64,000 bases of DNA. Origin: Achromobacter kerstersii (GTDB taxonomy: Bacteria; Pseudomonadota; Gammaproteobacteria; Burkholderiales; Burkholderiaceae_B). Below are positions 19,453 to 30,149 of this stretch, in pieces. Position 1 is the stretch's first letter. Each line of letters starts with the position of its first letter. The DNA is taken from the NCBI RefSeq assembly GCF_902859595.1, contig NZ_CADIJQ010000001.1, positions 124,001 through 188,000 on the forward strand. The letters are read 5' to 3'. The position numbers and the translations under genes were made by a program. Under the pieces are notes generated by a model. The model did not search any database. It was not told where the DNA came from and was given only the letters and a program-made list of their open reading frames with translations.

Positions 19453-20310
19453 ATGTTGGGCCAGCGTATCGTTACCGCCGTCATTCTGTTGGCCATTCTG
19501 GCCGCCGCAATGATCAGCGCGAACCCCTGGTGGTTTGTTGCCTTGCTAGCCCTGGCCGCCGCGTGCGCCAACTGGGAATGGCTGCGCCTGACGCTGCCGC
19601 AACCTCCGTCCCCCCTGATTTCCATTGGTGTCGCCGTGCTGCTGTTTGCCGGCATGCTGGCGCTGGCGTCCGCCTGGCTGGCTGGCGACCGCACGGGCTG
19701 GAGCGATCCCGCCTGGGTGGTGCGTTACGTGGTGCCGGCGGTGTCGGCCGTGTGGTTGTTTGGCGGTCTGACGGCGGTGGTGCGTGGCCGCTCCGACGCG
19801 CCGCCCGCCAGCCTGGGCTGGTCTGTGTTTTCCGTGCCCGCTGCGTTTGCCGCCTGGGCCGTGCTGGCGCAGATGTTCGTCGCGCGCGGGGCAGGGTTCG
19901 TCGTGTCGTTGCTGGCGCTGGTCTGGGTGGCCGACATTGCGGCGTATTTTGCCGGCCGCGCGTTCGGCAAGCGTAAACTGGCCCCGCGGGTCAGCCCGGG
20001 CAAGACCATCGAAGGCGCCATTGCCGGTGTGCTGGGCGCAGTGATCTGGATCGGCCTGTCGAGCTTGTGGGCGGGATCTTTCGGCCACGCTTTGGTCGAA
20101 CGCTGGAGCTTCTGGTTGGCGCTGCCGATCGCCGCGTTGCTGGGTGTTGTGTCCATTGTGGGTGACCTGTTCGAATCGCTGCTCAAGCGACGCGCGGGCC
20201 GCAAAGACTCCAGCACGCTGCTGCCGGGCCATGGCGGGGTCTATGACCGCATCGACGCGATTCTTCCGGTTGCGCCGTTCGCGCTACTTTTGTCTGGAGT
20301 GTTGTTTTGA
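19453..20310 (+). CDS. cdsA: phosphatidate cytidylyltransferase
   Basis: CdsA forms CDP-diacylglycerol in the inner membrane for phospholipid synthesis. The 285-residue protein has about seven to eight hydrophobic helices and the C-terminal CDS signature, seen as [14 protein letters not shown] and then [20 protein letters not shown]. The ATG at 19453 has an AGGAG site about 10 bases upstream. Its stop overlaps the TTG start of dxr. Confidence 0.95.
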   Translation: MLGQRIVTAVILLAILAAAMISANPWWFVALLALAAACANWEWLRLTLPQPPSPLISIGVAVLLFAGMLALASAWLAGDRTGWSDPAWVVRYVVPAVSAVWLFGGLTAVVRGRSDAPPASLGWSVFSVPAAFAAWAVLAQMFVARGAGFVVSLLALVWVADIAAYFAGRAFGKRKLAPRVSPGKTIEGAIAGVLGAVIWIGLSSLWAGSFGHALVERWSFWLALPIAALLGVVSIVGDLFESLLKRRAGRKDSSTLLPGHGGVYDRIDAILPVAPFALLLSGVLF

Positions 20311-21506
20311 GGGCTTTTCAACGCGTCGTCGTGCTGGGATCGACGGGGTCGATCGGTGAAAGCACGCTGGATGTGATTGCCCGCCACCCTGATCGGCTGG
20401 CGGTTTATGCGCTGTCCGCTTACAGCCGGATGGAGCGTTTGGCCGAGCAGGCGCAGGCCTGCCGAGCCGCTGTGGTGGTGGTCCCCGATGAGGCCGCCCG
20501 CAAAAAATTTACCGCCGCGTGGGCAGGCGGGCAGCCCATGCCCGAAATCCGCGTGGGCGCGCAGGCCTTGGCCGACACGGCCGCCGATCCGCACTGTGAT
20601 TCCGTGATGGCGGCGATTGTTGGCGCAGCCGGGCTGCCCGCCGCGCTGGCGGCCGCACGCAGCGGCAAGCGCGTGCTGCTGGCCAATAAAGAAGCGCTGG
20701 TCGCAGCGGGCTCGCTGTTCATGCAGGCCATCCGCGATAACGGCGCCGAACTATTGCCGATCGACAGCGAGCACAACGCCATTTTTCAGTGCCTGCCCCA
20801 TGGCGGGCGGGCGCAGGCGCCCGACGCGCCCGCGCCGGGTGTGCGCCGGCTGTTGCTGACGGCCTCTGGCGGCCCGTTCCGCGGACGCGACCTGGAAGAC
20901 CTGCACGACGTAACGCCAGCCCAAGCTTGCGCCCATCCCAACTGGAGCATGGGCCGCAAGATTTCGGTGGACTCGGCGACCATGCTTAACAAGGGCCTGG
21001 AAGTGATCGAGGCGCACTGGCTGTTCGCCATGCCTGCCGACCGCATCGAGGTCGTGGTGCACCCGCAAAGCGTGGTGCATTCCATGGTCGAATACGACGA
21101 CGGCTCGGTCCTGGCGCAGCTGGGCCAGCCGGATATGCGGACCCCCATTGCTTACGGGCTGGGGTTCCCTGAGCGGCTGGAAAGCGGGGTCGGACCGCTG
21201 GATCTGACGCGCCTGGGCCGCCTGGACTTCGAAAAGCCGGATCTCGCCCGGTTTCCCTGCCTGGCGCTGTCGTTCGCGGCCTTGCGGGCGGGGCAGAGCG
21301 CTTGCGTGGCGCTCAACGCCGCCAACGAGATCGCCGTCGACGCGTTTTTGGGCGGCCGGCTGGCCTATACCTGGATTCCGCGCGTGATCGAGGCCTCTCT
21401 TGAGTGGCAGGCGCGGCAAGCATCTGTTACGCTCAGCAGTCTTGACGATGTGCTCGCGCTGGATGCAGAGGCGCGCATCTTCGCAGGTAACCTGGGGCTG
21501 GCCTGA
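20307..21506 (+). CDS. dxr: 1-deoxy-D-xylulose 5-phosphate reductoisomerase
   Basis: Dxr makes 2-C-methylerythritol 4-phosphate, the committed step of non-mevalonate isoprenoid synthesis. The 399-residue protein has the NADPH motif [26 protein letters not shown], the substrate residues [11 protein letters not shown], and [20 protein letters not shown]. The start is a TTG that overlaps the cdsA stop (TTGA), so translation is probably coupled. It supplies precursors used by UppS encoded two genes upstream. Confidence 0.96.
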   Translation: MRAFQRVVVLGSTGSIGESTLDVIARHPDRLAVYALSAYSRMERLAEQAQACRAAVVVVPDEAARKKFTAAWAGGQPMPEIRVGAQALADTAADPHCDSVMAAIVGAAGLPAALAAARSGKRVLLANKEALVAAGSLFMQAIRDNGAELLPIDSEHNAIFQCLPHGGRAQAPDAPAPGVRRLLLTASGGPFRGRDLEDLHDVTPAQACAHPNWSMGRKISVDSATMLNKGLEVIEAHWLFAMPADRIEVVVHPQSVVHSMVEYDDGSVLAQLGQPDMRTPIAYGLGFPERLESGVGPLDLTRLGRLDFEKPDLARFPCLALSFAALRAGQSACVALNAANEIAVDAFLGGRLAYTWIPRVIEASLEWQARQASVTLSSLDDVLALDAEARIFAGNLGLA

Positions 21507-21549
21507 TGGCTGGCCGCGCTTGCTTCTGATTCCCTAGATTCCGATCCCG

Positions 21550-22881
21550 ATGCTTTTCACCCTGTTGGCCTTTGCCGTTGCGCTTGGCTCCCTGATCATT
21601 TTTCATGAGCTCGGACATTACTGGGTGGCGCGCCTGTGCGGCGTGAAGGTGCTGCGGTTCTCTGTGGGCTTTGGCAAGGTCATCCTGCGCCGCACCGACC
21701 GCCACGGCACGGAATGGGCCGTGTCCGCGTTGCCGCTGGGCGGCTACGTCAAGATGCAGGACGAAGCGCCAGCGGGCGCCAGCCCGTCCGAGGCGGCCGG
21801 CGCCTTCAACAACAAATCCGTCGGCAAGCGCATCGCGATCGTCGCTGCCGGCCCCATCTTCAATCTGATCCTTGCCGTCTTTCTGTATGCGGGCCTGAAC
21901 ATGGCCGGCACCGAAGAGCCGCAAGCGATCGTCGCGCAGCCCGCGGCCGAAACCCCGGCGGCGCACGCCGGTCTGCTGCTGGGTGATCGCATCCTGGCCA
22001 TCGACGGCCAGGAAGTCGGGTCGTGGTCCGACGCACGCTGGCGCCTGATGGACGTCATGGCCACCGGTGGCCGCGCGCTGATTGAAGTCAGCACGCCTTC
22101 CGGCGCTGTCCAGCAGCGTGAACTGAACTTGCCCGCGAACGCCATGGACCCGTCCACGGGCGACCCGCTTGCTGCAGCCGGCATCCGCCTGGCCCAACCC
22201 AAGCCTGCCGTGCGCGCCGTCATTGATGGCGGGGAAGGGCAGGCCGCCGGGTTGCGCACGGGCGACCTGATCGTCTCGGTGGATGGCAAGCCCACGCCGG
22301 ACACGGGCGGTCTCGTCAAACAAATTCAGGAAAGCGCAGGCAAGACGCTGGCGCTGACCCTGGTGCGCGACGGCGCCCAAATTTCGCTGAATGTCACGCC
22401 CCGCGCAGAGACGGTCAACGGCCAGGAAGTGGGCCGGCTTGGCGTCCAGCTGGGTGGCGACATCCCCATGGTCACCGTGCGCTACGGCTTGTTCGAAAGC
22501 GTCTGGCGCGGCGCAGTCCGCACCTGGGACACGGCCTGGTTCTCGCTGCGCATGATGGGCCGCATGGTCACGGGCGATGTTTCCTGGCGCAACGTCAGTG
22601 GGCCCGTCACCATCGCCGACTACGCCGGACAGACCGCCCGAATCGGGATTGTTGCGTACATCGCCTATATTGCGTTGATCAGTATCAGCCTGGGCGTACT
22701 AAATTTGCTTCCCATACCTATGCTGGATGGCGGCCATCTGCTGTACTATCTCGTCGAAATTGTGCGGGGCAGCCCGCCGCCAGCCAAGTGGATCGACATC
22801 GGACAGCGCGCTGGCATTGGTTTATTAGCCGGCCTGATGGGCCTTGCGCTGTTTAACGATTTCACGCGCTTATTCACTTAA
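21550..22881 (+). CDS. rseP: RIP zinc metalloprotease RseP (site-2 protease)
   Basis: RseP cuts the anti-sigma factor RseA within the membrane after DegS, releasing sigma-E. The 443-residue protein has the HELGH zinc motif at residues 19-23 in the first membrane helix, two PDZ domains in the periplasmic middle part, and the third metal ligand in PIPMLDGGHLLYYL near the C terminus. It precedes bamA, the conserved order. Confidence 0.96.
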   Translation: MLFTLLAFAVALGSLIIFHELGHYWVARLCGVKVLRFSVGFGKVILRRTDRHGTEWAVSALPLGGYVKMQDEAPAGASPSEAAGAFNNKSVGKRIAIVAAGPIFNLILAVFLYAGLNMAGTEEPQAIVAQPAAETPAAHAGLLLGDRILAIDGQEVGSWSDARWRLMDVMATGGRALIEVSTPSGAVQQRELNLPANAMDPSTGDPLAAAGIRLAQPKPAVRAVIDGGEGQAAGLRTGDLIVSVDGKPTPDTGGLVKQIQESAGKTLALTLVRDGAQISLNVTPRAETVNGQEVGRLGVQLGGDIPMVTVRYGLFESVWRGAVRTWDTAWFSLRMMGRMVTGDVSWRNVSGPVTIADYAGQTARIGIVAYIAYIALISISLGVLNLLPIPMLDGGHLLYYLVEIVRGSPPPAKWIDIGQRAGIGLLAGLMGLALFNDFTRLFT

Positions 22882-22934
22882 GCGCGATTTAGCATAAAAT
22901 CCCCCGCCATTTGCACGACCGAGGATACTCAAGG

Positions 22935-25262
22935 ATGTCTTTTCGCCGGATGTTTCATCACAAAAAGGGTGTACTGCCGGGTCTCATCGCCGCCTTATTG
23001 CTGCCGGCCATGGCCCAAGCCTTCGACCCTTTTGTCGTGCGGGATATCCGCGTAGAGGGTATTCAACGGACTGACGCCGGCACGGTGTTTGGTTATCTCC
23101 CCGTCAAGGTGGGCGAGAAATTCACCGAAGAAGAAGCCACCGAAGCAATTCGCCGCCTGTACGGCACGGGCTTTTTCACCGACGTGCAGATCCAGACGGA
23201 CAACAACGTCGTGGTCGTCGTGGTGCAAGAGCGCCCGACGATCGCCTCCGTCAACTTCAACGGCATGCGCGAGTTCGACTCCAAGGCCATCACCACCTCG
23301 CTGGGCCAGGTGGGGTTTGCCGAGGGCCGCATCTTCGACCGTTCCATGCTTGAACGCGCGGAATACGAACTGAAGCAGCAGTACCTGTCCAAGGGCAAGT
23401 ACGGCGTTGAAGTGACCTCCACCGTGACCCCGCTGCCGCGTAACCGCGTGGGCGTGAGCTTCGACGTGTTCGAAGGCTCGGTGGCGCGCATTCAGCAAAT
23501 TCGCTTCGTGGGCAACAAGGCCTTCTCGGAAAGCGATCTGCTGGACGAGTTCAAGCTGACCACGCCGGGCTGGCTGACCTGGTACACCGATACCGACAAG
23601 TACTCGCGCGAAAAGCTCGAGGGCGATCTGGAACGCCTGCGCTCGTTCTATCTGGACAAGGGCTACCTGGAATTCACGGTTGAGCCGCCGCAAGTCACGA
23701 TCTCGCCTGACCGCAAAGACATCAACATCACGATCACCGTTCACGAAGGCGAACCGTACAAGGTCCGCAGCGTGAAGCTGGCCGGCAATCTGCTGGGTCT
23801 GGACAAGGAGATCAACGCGCTGGTGCAGGTCAAGCCGGACGAAACGTTCTCGGCCGCCAAGGCGAACGATTCGGCCAAGGCCATCACCGACTACCTGGGC
23901 GAACTGGGCTACGCGTTCGCCAACGTGAACCCGAACCCGCAGCTGGACCGCGCCAAGCACGAAGCCGACCTGACGTTCTACGTCGACCCGAGCCGCCGTG
24001 TGTACGTGCGCCGCATTCAGATTGGCGGCAACACCCGCACGCGCGACGAAGTCGTGCGCCGCGAAATGCGCCAGCAGGAAGCCGCCTGGTACGACGCCAA
24101 AGACATCAAGACCTCGCGCGACCGCGTGGATCGCCTGGGCTACTTCAGCGACGTCAACGTCAAGACCGATCCGGTTCCGGGTTCGCCCGACCAGGTCGAC
24201 GTGAACGTCGACGTGAAAGAAAAGCCCACCGGTATGATCAACCTGGGTGTGGGTTACGGCTCGTCTGAAAAGGCGATTCTGTCGGCCGGTATCAGCGAAG
24301 ACAACGTCTTCGGCAGCGGCACGAACCTGACGCTGCAATTGAACACCAGCAAGACGAACCGCGCGGTTGTGCTGTCGCACACCGATCCGTACTGGACCAA
24401 GGACGGCATCAGCCGCACGACGTCTGCGTACTACCGCGTGACCGAACCCTGGAACAACAACGACGGTGATTACCGCGTCAAGGCAATCGGCCTGGGCATG
24501 AACTTCGGCATTCCGATTTCGGAATACGACCGGATCTTCATGGGCGCGAACCTCGAACACAACCAGATCGATCTGTTCGACAACTCGCCCGCCGCCTACG
24601 ACAAGTTCGTGAAGGACTACGGCGATTCGACCAATTCGCTGATCTTCAACACCGGCTGGTCCAACGACACCCGTGACAGCGCACTGGCGCCGACGAAGGG
24701 TTCGTACACCCGCCTGAAGGCCGACGTGTCCACGGTCGACCTGAAGTACACGCTGCTCACCGCGCAGCAACAGTATTTTGTGCCGCTCGGCGGCTCCTAC
24801 ACGCTGGCCCTGAACGGCATGGCGGATTGGGGCAAGAGCTACGGTGGCAAGGACTACCCGGTCATCAAGAACGTGTATGCCGGCGGTATCGGCACCGTCC
24901 GCGGTTACGAAGGTTCGTCGCTGGGTCCGCGTGATACCAAGACGGGCGACTACCTGGGCGGCACGCGCCGTATCATCGCCAACGCGCAGTTGTATCTGCC
25001 GTTCCCGGGCGCGTCGAAAGACCGCACGCTGCGCTGGTTCATCTTCAGCGACGCGGGCCAGGTTTCGTCGGATCTGGGTTGCTCGGCCGGCAAGGCGGGC
25101 AGCGAAGTGGAAGATCCTTGCGGCTGGCGTTTCTCGGCCGGTATCGGCCTGTCGTGGCAGTCGCCGATGGGTCCGTTGCAGTTGTCGTATGCTCGTCCGC
25201 TTAATTCCAAGGCTGGCGACGACAAGCAAAGCTTCCAGTTCCAGATCGGGACCGGTTTCTAA
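22935..25262 (+). CDS. bamA: outer membrane protein assembly factor BamA
   Basis: BamA is the central channel of the BAM complex. The 775-residue precursor has a signal peptide ending AMAQA, five POTRA domains (starting FVVRDIRVEGIQRTDAGTVF) to about residue 425, and a C-terminal 16-strand barrel ending FQFQIGTGF with terminal Phe. The conserved barrel loop VRGYEGSSLGPR is present. The start at 22935 has a GAGG site. A TAAAAT box in the 53-base gap after rseP could give bamA extra transcription. Confidence 0.97.
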   Translation: MSFRRMFHHKKGVLPGLIAALLLPAMAQAFDPFVVRDIRVEGIQRTDAGTVFGYLPVKVGEKFTEEEATEAIRRLYGTGFFTDVQIQTDNNVVVVVVQERPTIASVNFNGMREFDSKAITTSLGQVGFAEGRIFDRSMLERAEYELKQQYLSKGKYGVEVTSTVTPLPRNRVGVSFDVFEGSVARIQQIRFVGNKAFSESDLLDEFKLTTPGWLTWYTDTDKYSREKLEGDLERLRSFYLDKGYLEFTVEPPQVTISPDRKDINITITVHEGEPYKVRSVKLAGNLLGLDKEINALVQVKPDETFSAAKANDSAKAITDYLGELGYAFANVNPNPQLDRAKHEADLTFYVDPSRRVYVRRIQIGGNTRTRDEVVRREMRQQEAAWYDAKDIKTSRDRVDRLGYFSDVNVKTDPVPGSPDQVDVNVDVKEKPTGMINLGVGYGSSEKAILSAGISEDNVFGSGTNLTLQLNTSKTNRAVVLSHTDPYWTKDGISRTTSAYYRVTEPWNNNDGDYRVKAIGLGMNFGIPISEYDRIFMGANLEHNQIDLFDNSPAAYDKFVKDYGDSTNSLIFNTGWSNDTRDSALAPTKGSYTRLKADVSTVDLKYTLLTAQQQYFVPLGGSYTLALNGMADWGKSYGGKDYPVIKNVYAGGIGTVRGYEGSSLGPRDTKTGDYLGGTRRIIANAQLYLPFPGASKDRTLRWFIFSDAGQVSSDLGCSAGKAGSEVEDPCGWRFSAGIGLSWQSPMGPLQLSYARPLNSKAGDDKQSFQFQIGTGF

Positions 25263-25281
25263 GCACCGTTACGCTTGAAAA

Positions 25282-25313
25282 CAAGGGAGGGGCCCCCTGG
25301 CCCGGCTCCCTTG
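25282..25313 (+). terminator. hairpin between bamA and skp
   Basis: CAAGGGAG (25282-25289) pairs with CTCCCTTG (25306-25313) around a GC-rich 16-base loop. The following CTATTTAG is only partly T-rich, so it may be a weak terminator or a processing site that lowers expression of the genes downstream. Confidence 0.5.
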
Positions 25314-25369
25314 CTATTTAGTGGCACAATACACACTTTGGCTTTGCCTTACTGGAAGGTGAGATTTTC

Positions 25370-25930
25370 ATGATGTCTGATTTCGCACTTAAATCATCGA
25401 ATACGCCGCGCGCCAAGCGCCGTGGCAAGCTGGGCGGCTCCATTGCCCTGGTGGGTGCGCTCATTCTCGGTTCGGCTGCTGCGATTCCCGCGCAGGCTCA
25501 AAACACCAAGATCGGCTTCGTCAATACCGAGCGGATTCTGCGTGAATCCGGTCCGGCGAAGACGGCGCAAAGCAAGATCGAAGCCGAATTCAAGAAGCGC
25601 GACGATGAACTTCAACGCCTGAATAACAGCCTGCGTTCGCAAGCCGAAAAATTCGACAAGGACGCACCCGTTCTGTCGGAATCGGATCGCGTGAAGCGCC
25701 AGCGCGAGTTGTCCAATCTGGATACCGACCTGCAACGCAAGCGTCGTGAATTCCAGGAAGACTTCAACCGCCGCCGCAACGAAGAGTTCTCGGGCATCGT
25801 CACGAAGGCTAACGAAGCCATCAAGCGCATCGCCGAGCAAGAAAGCTACGACCTGATCATTCAGGACGCCGTGACGGTCAATCCGCGCATCGACATCACC
25901 GACAAGGTGATTCAGAGCCTGGGCAAGTAA
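25370..25930 (+). CDS. skp: OmpH/Skp family periplasmic chaperone
   Basis: Skp holds unfolded outer-membrane proteins on the way to BAM. The 186-residue precursor has a signal peptide (about residues 1-43, ending PAQAQ), then [20 protein letters not shown] and a long charged coiled-coil arm (roughly residues 70-150), then a C-terminal strand [21 protein letters not shown] twin ATG is present at the start (25370 and 25373). It lies 107 bases after bamA and 17 before lpxD. Confidence 0.95.
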   Translation: MMSDFALKSSNTPRAKRRGKLGGSIALVGALILGSAAAIPAQAQNTKIGFVNTERILRESGPAKTAQSKIEAEFKKRDDELQRLNNSLRSQAEKFDKDAPVLSESDRVKRQRELSNLDTDLQRKRREFQEDFNRRRNEEFSGIVTKANEAIKRIAEQESYDLIIQDAVTVNPRIDITDKVIQSLGK

Positions 25931-25947
25931 GCAGTACCCGCGACGTT

Positions 25948-27045
25948 ATGCCGGTTTTACTGGATCTTGCCCGAGCGCCCACACTCGAAGCACTGTTGAG
26001 CGCCGCCAACACCCAGGGTATGGACTGGCGTATCAGCGCGGCGCCCGCGTCGGAGCCCTTCAAGGTCTGCGGCGTCGGGACGCTGTCTTCGGCGGGGCCT
26101 CAGGAAATCACTTTCCTGGCCAACCCCCGCTACCAGAGCCAACTCGGCGCGACGCAGGCAGGGGCGGTCATCGTCTCGGCCGACGTGGCCGAGGCCCTGG
26201 AAGCGCCCGGGGCCACCCGGCCGCCGTTCGCGCTGGTCGTCTGCAAACACCCCTATCTGCTTTACGCCCGTGTGGCGCAATGGTTCGACGCTGCGCGCCG
26301 GCCTGTGCTGCCTGGGTCCACGCATCCTTCCGCCGTGATTGCGCCGGACGCCACCCTCGAAGAGGGCGTGCGTATTGGCCCTAATTGCGTCGTGGAAGCG
26401 GGTGCGCGCATCGGCCGGGATACCGTCCTGGGGCCGGGTTGCGTCGTTGGCGTGGGCTCGTCCATCGGGCCGGGCAGCCGTTTGCACGCACACGTCACGC
26501 TTTATGAAGGCGTGAAAGTGGGCGCGCGAGCCATCATCCACAGTGGCGCCGTGCTGGGTGCTGACGGTTTTGGCTTTGCGCCGGACCCGACGCTGGGCAA
26601 GGGCGCCTGGGGCAAGATTCCCCAGCTGGGGGGTGTGACGGTGGGCGATGACGTCGAAATCGGCGCCAACACAACCATCGACCGAGGCGCGCTGGATGAC
26701 ACCGTGGTGTCTGACGGCGTGAAGCTCGACAACCAGATCATGGTGGCGCACAACGTGCGCATCGGTGCGCATACCGCGGTAGCGGCATGTGTCGGCATCG
26801 CGGGTTCGACGACCATCGGCGAACGCTGCACCATTGGTGGCGCCGCGATGCTGTCAGGCCATTTGACCCTGGGCGACGACGTGCATATTTCGGGCGGCAC
26901 TGCGGTGACGTCCAGCATTTCGAAACCTGGCCGCTATACCGGGGTGTTCCCGTATGCGGAGCATGGCGAATGGCAGCGCAACGCCGCCGTGATACAACAG
27001 TTGGCGCAACTGCGCCGCCGCGTGCGCACGCTGGAAAAAGACTAA
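25948..27045 (+). CDS. lpxD: UDP-3-O-(3-hydroxyacyl)glucosamine N-acyltransferase
   Basis: LpxD adds the second acyl chain in lipid A synthesis. The 365-residue protein has an N-terminal uridine-binding domain with [13 protein letters not shown], then a left-handed beta helix made of hexapeptide repeats from about residue 128 to 330, including the [12 protein letters not shown] motif. A C-terminal helical tail follows. Length is slightly above the Escherichia coli enzyme. Confidence 0.97.
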   Translation: MPVLLDLARAPTLEALLSAANTQGMDWRISAAPASEPFKVCGVGTLSSAGPQEITFLANPRYQSQLGATQAGAVIVSADVAEALEAPGATRPPFALVVCKHPYLLYARVAQWFDAARRPVLPGSTHPSAVIAPDATLEEGVRIGPNCVVEAGARIGRDTVLGPGCVVGVGSSIGPGSRLHAHVTLYEGVKVGARAIIHSGAVLGADGFGFAPDPTLGKGAWGKIPQLGGVTVGDDVEIGANTTIDRGALDDTVVSDGVKLDNQIMVAHNVRIGAHTAVAACVGIAGSTTIGERCTIGGAAMLSGHLTLGDDVHISGGTAVTSSISKPGRYTGVFPYAEHGEWQRNAAVIQQLAQLRRRVRTLEKD

Positions 27046-27110
27046 GGCGCGTTTGCCGCCGTGGCGTGCACGCGCCAAAATTATTTCATTTCGCAGGAAA
27101 GCATAGAAAA

Positions 27111-27566
27111 ATGGAACTCGACATCAAGGGGATCATGGAGAGGCTGCCGCATCGTTACCCGATGCTGCTGATTGATCGCGTCGTTGAAATGGTGCCCGGT
27201 AAATCCATCGTGGCCATCAAGAACGTCTCGATCAACGAACCGTTTTTCAACGGTCACTTTCCTCACCATCCGGTGATGCCGGGCGTGCTCATCGTGGAAG
27301 CCATGGCCCAGGCCTCGGCGCTGTTCTCGTTCACGGACGAAAACGGCGGCCTGAAGTGCGATAGCTCCAAGACCGCGTACTACCTGGTCGGTGTCGATGG
27401 CGCGCGTTTCCGCCGCCCCGTCGTGCCGGGTGACCAGTTGCGCATTGAAGTTGAAGCCGAACGCTTGAGCCGCAGCATCTGTAAATACGCCGCGCGCGCA
27501 ACCGTCGACGGACAAGAAGTGGCGTCCGCCAAACTGATGTGCGCGATTCGCAGCCTGGAAGAGTAA
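27111..27566 (+). CDS. fabZ: 3-hydroxyacyl-[acyl-carrier-protein] dehydratase FabZ
   Basis: FabZ dehydrates 3-hydroxyacyl-ACP in fatty acid elongation and competes with LpxA for the same pool. The 151-residue hotdog-fold protein has [16 protein letters not shown] and the catalytic segment [20 protein letters not shown] with the active-site His and Glu. The ATG at 27111 has an AGGAAAG site. The stop is directly followed by the lpxA start. Confidence 0.98.
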   Translation: MELDIKGIMERLPHRYPMLLIDRVVEMVPGKSIVAIKNVSINEPFFNGHFPHHPVMPGVLIVEAMAQASALFSFTDENGGLKCDSSKTAYYLVGVDGARFRRPVVPGDQLRIEVEAERLSRSICKYAARATVDGQEVASAKLMCAIRSLEE

Positions 27567-28361
27567 ATGGCAGGAAACATCCATCCCACCGCTGTCGTTG
27601 ATCCGGCGGCAAATATTGACCCGAGTGCCGTGATCGGACCCTTCGCGGTGGTTGGGCCGGACGTGACCATCGGCGCGGGCACCGAAATCGGCCCGTACTG
27701 CATGGTGGACGGCGTCACGACCATCGGTCGCAATAACCGCTTCTACCGCTATTGCTCGATCGGCGGCATGCCGCAAGACAAGAAGTACGCGGGCGAGAAG
27801 ACGCGTCTGACGATCGGCGACGGCAACACGGTGCGTGAGTTTGTCACGCTGAATACCGGCACGGTGCAGGATGGTGGCGAGACGACGATAGGCAATGACA
27901 ACTGGATCATGGCCTATGTACACGTCGCGCATGACTGCCATATCGGCAGCCACACGATTCTGGCCAATTCGGTGCAACTGGGCGGCCACGTTCACGTGGG
28001 CGACTGGGCCATCATCGGTGGCCTGACCGGCGTGCATCAGTTTTCGCGCGTGGGCGCGCACTCCATGACGGGCGGCAACAGCTCGCTCATGCAAGATTCG
28101 CCGCCGTTCGTGCTGGCGGCCGGCAACCCGTGCCGCCCGGTGGGCGTCAACGTCGAAGGCCTGAAGCGCCGTGGCTTTACCCCGGTGATGATCTCGGCGC
28201 TGCGTGAAGCCTACAAGATCATCTTCCGTCGTGGCTTGCCGCTGGATGCGGCGCGCGCTGAATTGCGCAAGCGCCAGCAAGAAATCCCCGAGGCCGCCGA
28301 GCATCTGCAAACGCTGCTCGATTTCCTCGACGTCGCGTCGCGCGGCATCATTCGTCCATGA
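27567..28361 (+). CDS. lpxA: acyl-[ACP]--UDP-N-acetylglucosamine O-acyltransferase
   Basis: LpxA performs the first step of lipid A synthesis. The 264-residue protein begins with IHPTAVVDPAANIDPSAVIG hexapeptide repeats forming a beta helix to about residue 190, with the catalytic histidine in AYVHVAHDCHIG and the GGHVHVGDWAIIGG turn. A helical C terminus follows. It starts immediately after the fabZ stop and overlaps lpxB by ATGA. Confidence 0.98.
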   Translation: MAGNIHPTAVVDPAANIDPSAVIGPFAVVGPDVTIGAGTEIGPYCMVDGVTTIGRNNRFYRYCSIGGMPQDKKYAGEKTRLTIGDGNTVREFVTLNTGTVQDGGETTIGNDNWIMAYVHVAHDCHIGSHTILANSVQLGGHVHVGDWAIIGGLTGVHQFSRVGAHSMTGGNSSLMQDSPPFVLAAGNPCRPVGVNVEGLKRRGFTPVMISALREAYKIIFRRGLPLDAARAELRKRQQEIPEAAEHLQTLLDFLDVASRGIIRP

Positions 28362-29554
28362 ACACGCGGATCGGCATGGTGGCCGGCGAGCCTTCGGGCG
28401 ACTTGCTGGCCGGTCGCATCATTGCCGGTTTGCAAGCGCGCGACGCCGGTGTGCGCTGTGAAGGTATCGGCGGCCCCCAGATGCAGGCACGCGAGTTCGA
28501 CACCTGGCATCCCATGCATGCGCTGACGGTGTTCGGCTATGTCGATGCCTTGAAGCGCCTGCCCAGCCTGCTGAGCACGTATCGCGACGTCAAGCGCCGC
28601 TGGCTGGCCGAGCCGCCAGCCGTCTTCGTTGGCATCGACGCGCCCGACTTCAATCTGCGCTTGGAACATCAACTGCGCCTGGCGGGTACGCCGACGGTGC
28701 ATTTCGTCGGCCCCTCCATCTGGGCCTGGCGTTACGAACGCATTCATAAGATCCGCGAATCGGTGTCGCACATGCTTGTGCTGTTTCCGTTCGAGGAAGA
28801 GATCTACCGCAAGGAAGGCATCCCGGTCACGTATGTGGGTCATCCGCTGGCGGGCGCCATTCCCATGGAGCCCGATCGCGCGGCGGCGCGCGAGCGGCTG
28901 GGCATCGACCAGAATGCGCGCGTGCTGGCGATTCTGCCGGGCAGCCGTTCGTCCGAGATCCGGCTGTTGGCGCCGCGCTTCCTGCAAGCGGCGCAATTGC
29001 TGCTGAAGAAAGATCCGGCGCTGCAATGCGTGGTACCGATGGTCAATGACCAGCGGCGTGCTGAATTCCAGGCCCTGCTGGCGCAGTATCCCGTGCCGGG
29101 TCTGCGCTGCATCACCGCAGAAGATCTGCATGGTGCGGGCGGTGACCGCAAGGCGCCCGTGGCGTGGTCTGTCATGGAAGCGGCCAACGCGGTACTGGTG
29201 GCCAGCGGCACGGCCACGCTCGAGACCGCGCTGTACAAGCGCCCCATGGTGATCTCGTACGTGTTGTCGCCGTGGATGCGCCGCATCATGACCTGGAAGT
29301 CCGGACAGCAGCGGCCGTATCTGCCTTGGGTGGGTCTGCCCAACGTGCTGTTGCGCGATTTCGCGGTGCCTGAATTGCTGCAAGACGACGCCACCCCCGA
29401 AAAGCTCGCCGAAGCCACGTGGGCGTCGTTGACCGATGATGCGCTGATCGCGCGCGTCGAAGCGCGCTTTACCGCCATGCACCAGGAGCTGTTGCGCGAT
29501 ACGCCGGCGCTGGCTGCCCAGGCGATTCTGGAGGTGGCAGGTGGAGCAGCCTGA
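28358..29554 (+). CDS. lpxB: lipid-A-disaccharide synthase
   Basis: LpxB joins two acylated glucosamine units. The 398-residue GT19 glycosyltransferase has [20 protein letters not shown] at the N terminus, the [15 protein letters not shown] segment, [14 protein letters not shown], and the nucleotide-binding [12 protein letters not shown]. The start overlaps lpxA and the 3' end overlaps rnhB by 14 bases. Confidence 0.97.
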   Translation: MNTRIGMVAGEPSGDLLAGRIIAGLQARDAGVRCEGIGGPQMQAREFDTWHPMHALTVFGYVDALKRLPSLLSTYRDVKRRWLAEPPAVFVGIDAPDFNLRLEHQLRLAGTPTVHFVGPSIWAWRYERIHKIRESVSHMLVLFPFEEEIYRKEGIPVTYVGHPLAGAIPMEPDRAAARERLGIDQNARVLAILPGSRSSEIRLLAPRFLQAAQLLLKKDPALQCVVPMVNDQRRAEFQALLAQYPVPGLRCITAEDLHGAGGDRKAPVAWSVMEAANAVLVASGTATLETALYKRPMVISYVLSPWMRRIMTWKSGQQRPYLPWVGLPNVLLRDFAVPELLQDDATPEKLAEATWASLTDDALIARVEARFTAMHQELLRDTPALAAQAILEVAGGAA

Positions 29555-30149
29555 TCTGTTCGCGGCCCCGATTCAGCCCGCCTTGATCACGGCGGGTGTC
29601 GACGAGGCGGGCAGGGGGCCGTTGGCGGGCGCGGTTTATGCGGCGGCCGTTATCCTGCACCCTGATCGCCCCATCGACGGCCTGGCCGATTCGAAAGTGC
29701 TGAAGGCCGCCACGCGCGAAGCGTTGGCGGTACAAATCAAGGAACACGCGTTGGCCTGGTGTATTGCCAGCGCCAGCGTGGATGAAATCGACACGCTGAA
29801 CATCCTGCGCGCCACCATGCTGGCGATGCAGCGGGCCGTGCAAGGCCTGTCCACGCCCGCGCAGTTGGCGCTGGTGGACGGCAATCAGGCGCCCAAACTT
29901 ACATGCACCGTGCAGACGGTCATCAAGGGCGACGCGCTCGTGCCGGCGATTTCCGCCGCTTCAATTCTGGCCAAGACGGCGCGCGACGCCGATCTGGTGC
30001 GCCTGCACGCCCTATATCCTCAGTACGCGTTCGATCAGCACAAGGGCTACGGCACGGCGCTGCATCTGCAACTGCTGCGCGAACACGGCCCCTGCGCGGA
30101 ACATCGGCGCAGCTTTGCGCCCATCAAGGCATTCGGCCTGACCCCATGA
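29541..30149 (+). CDS. rnhB: ribonuclease HII
   Basis: RnhB cuts RNA at RNA-DNA junctions and excises misincorporated ribonucleotides. The 202-residue protein has the opening [19 protein letters not shown] with the DEAGRGP metal-binding motif, LADSKVL, LVDGNQ, and the C-terminal [11 protein letters not shown] segment. It starts with GTG inside the end of lpxB. Its stop overlaps the next gene by ATGA. Confidence 0.96.
   Translation: MEQPDLFAAPIQPALITAGVDEAGRGPLAGAVYAAAVILHPDRPIDGLADSKVLKAATREALAVQIKEHALAWCIASASVDEIDTLNILRATMLAMQRAVQGLSTPAQLALVDGNQAPKLTCTVQTVIKGDALVPAISAASILAKTARDADLVRLHALYPQYAFDQHKGYGTALHLQLLREHGPCAEHRRSFAPIKAFGLTP

Noticed and set aside
22995..25229. Long open frame of 744 codons on the minus strand opposite bamA
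   Set aside because: It is the mirror of a well-conserved gene in GC-rich DNA, is rich in His/Val/Arg/Gln as such shadows are, and has no family resemblance.
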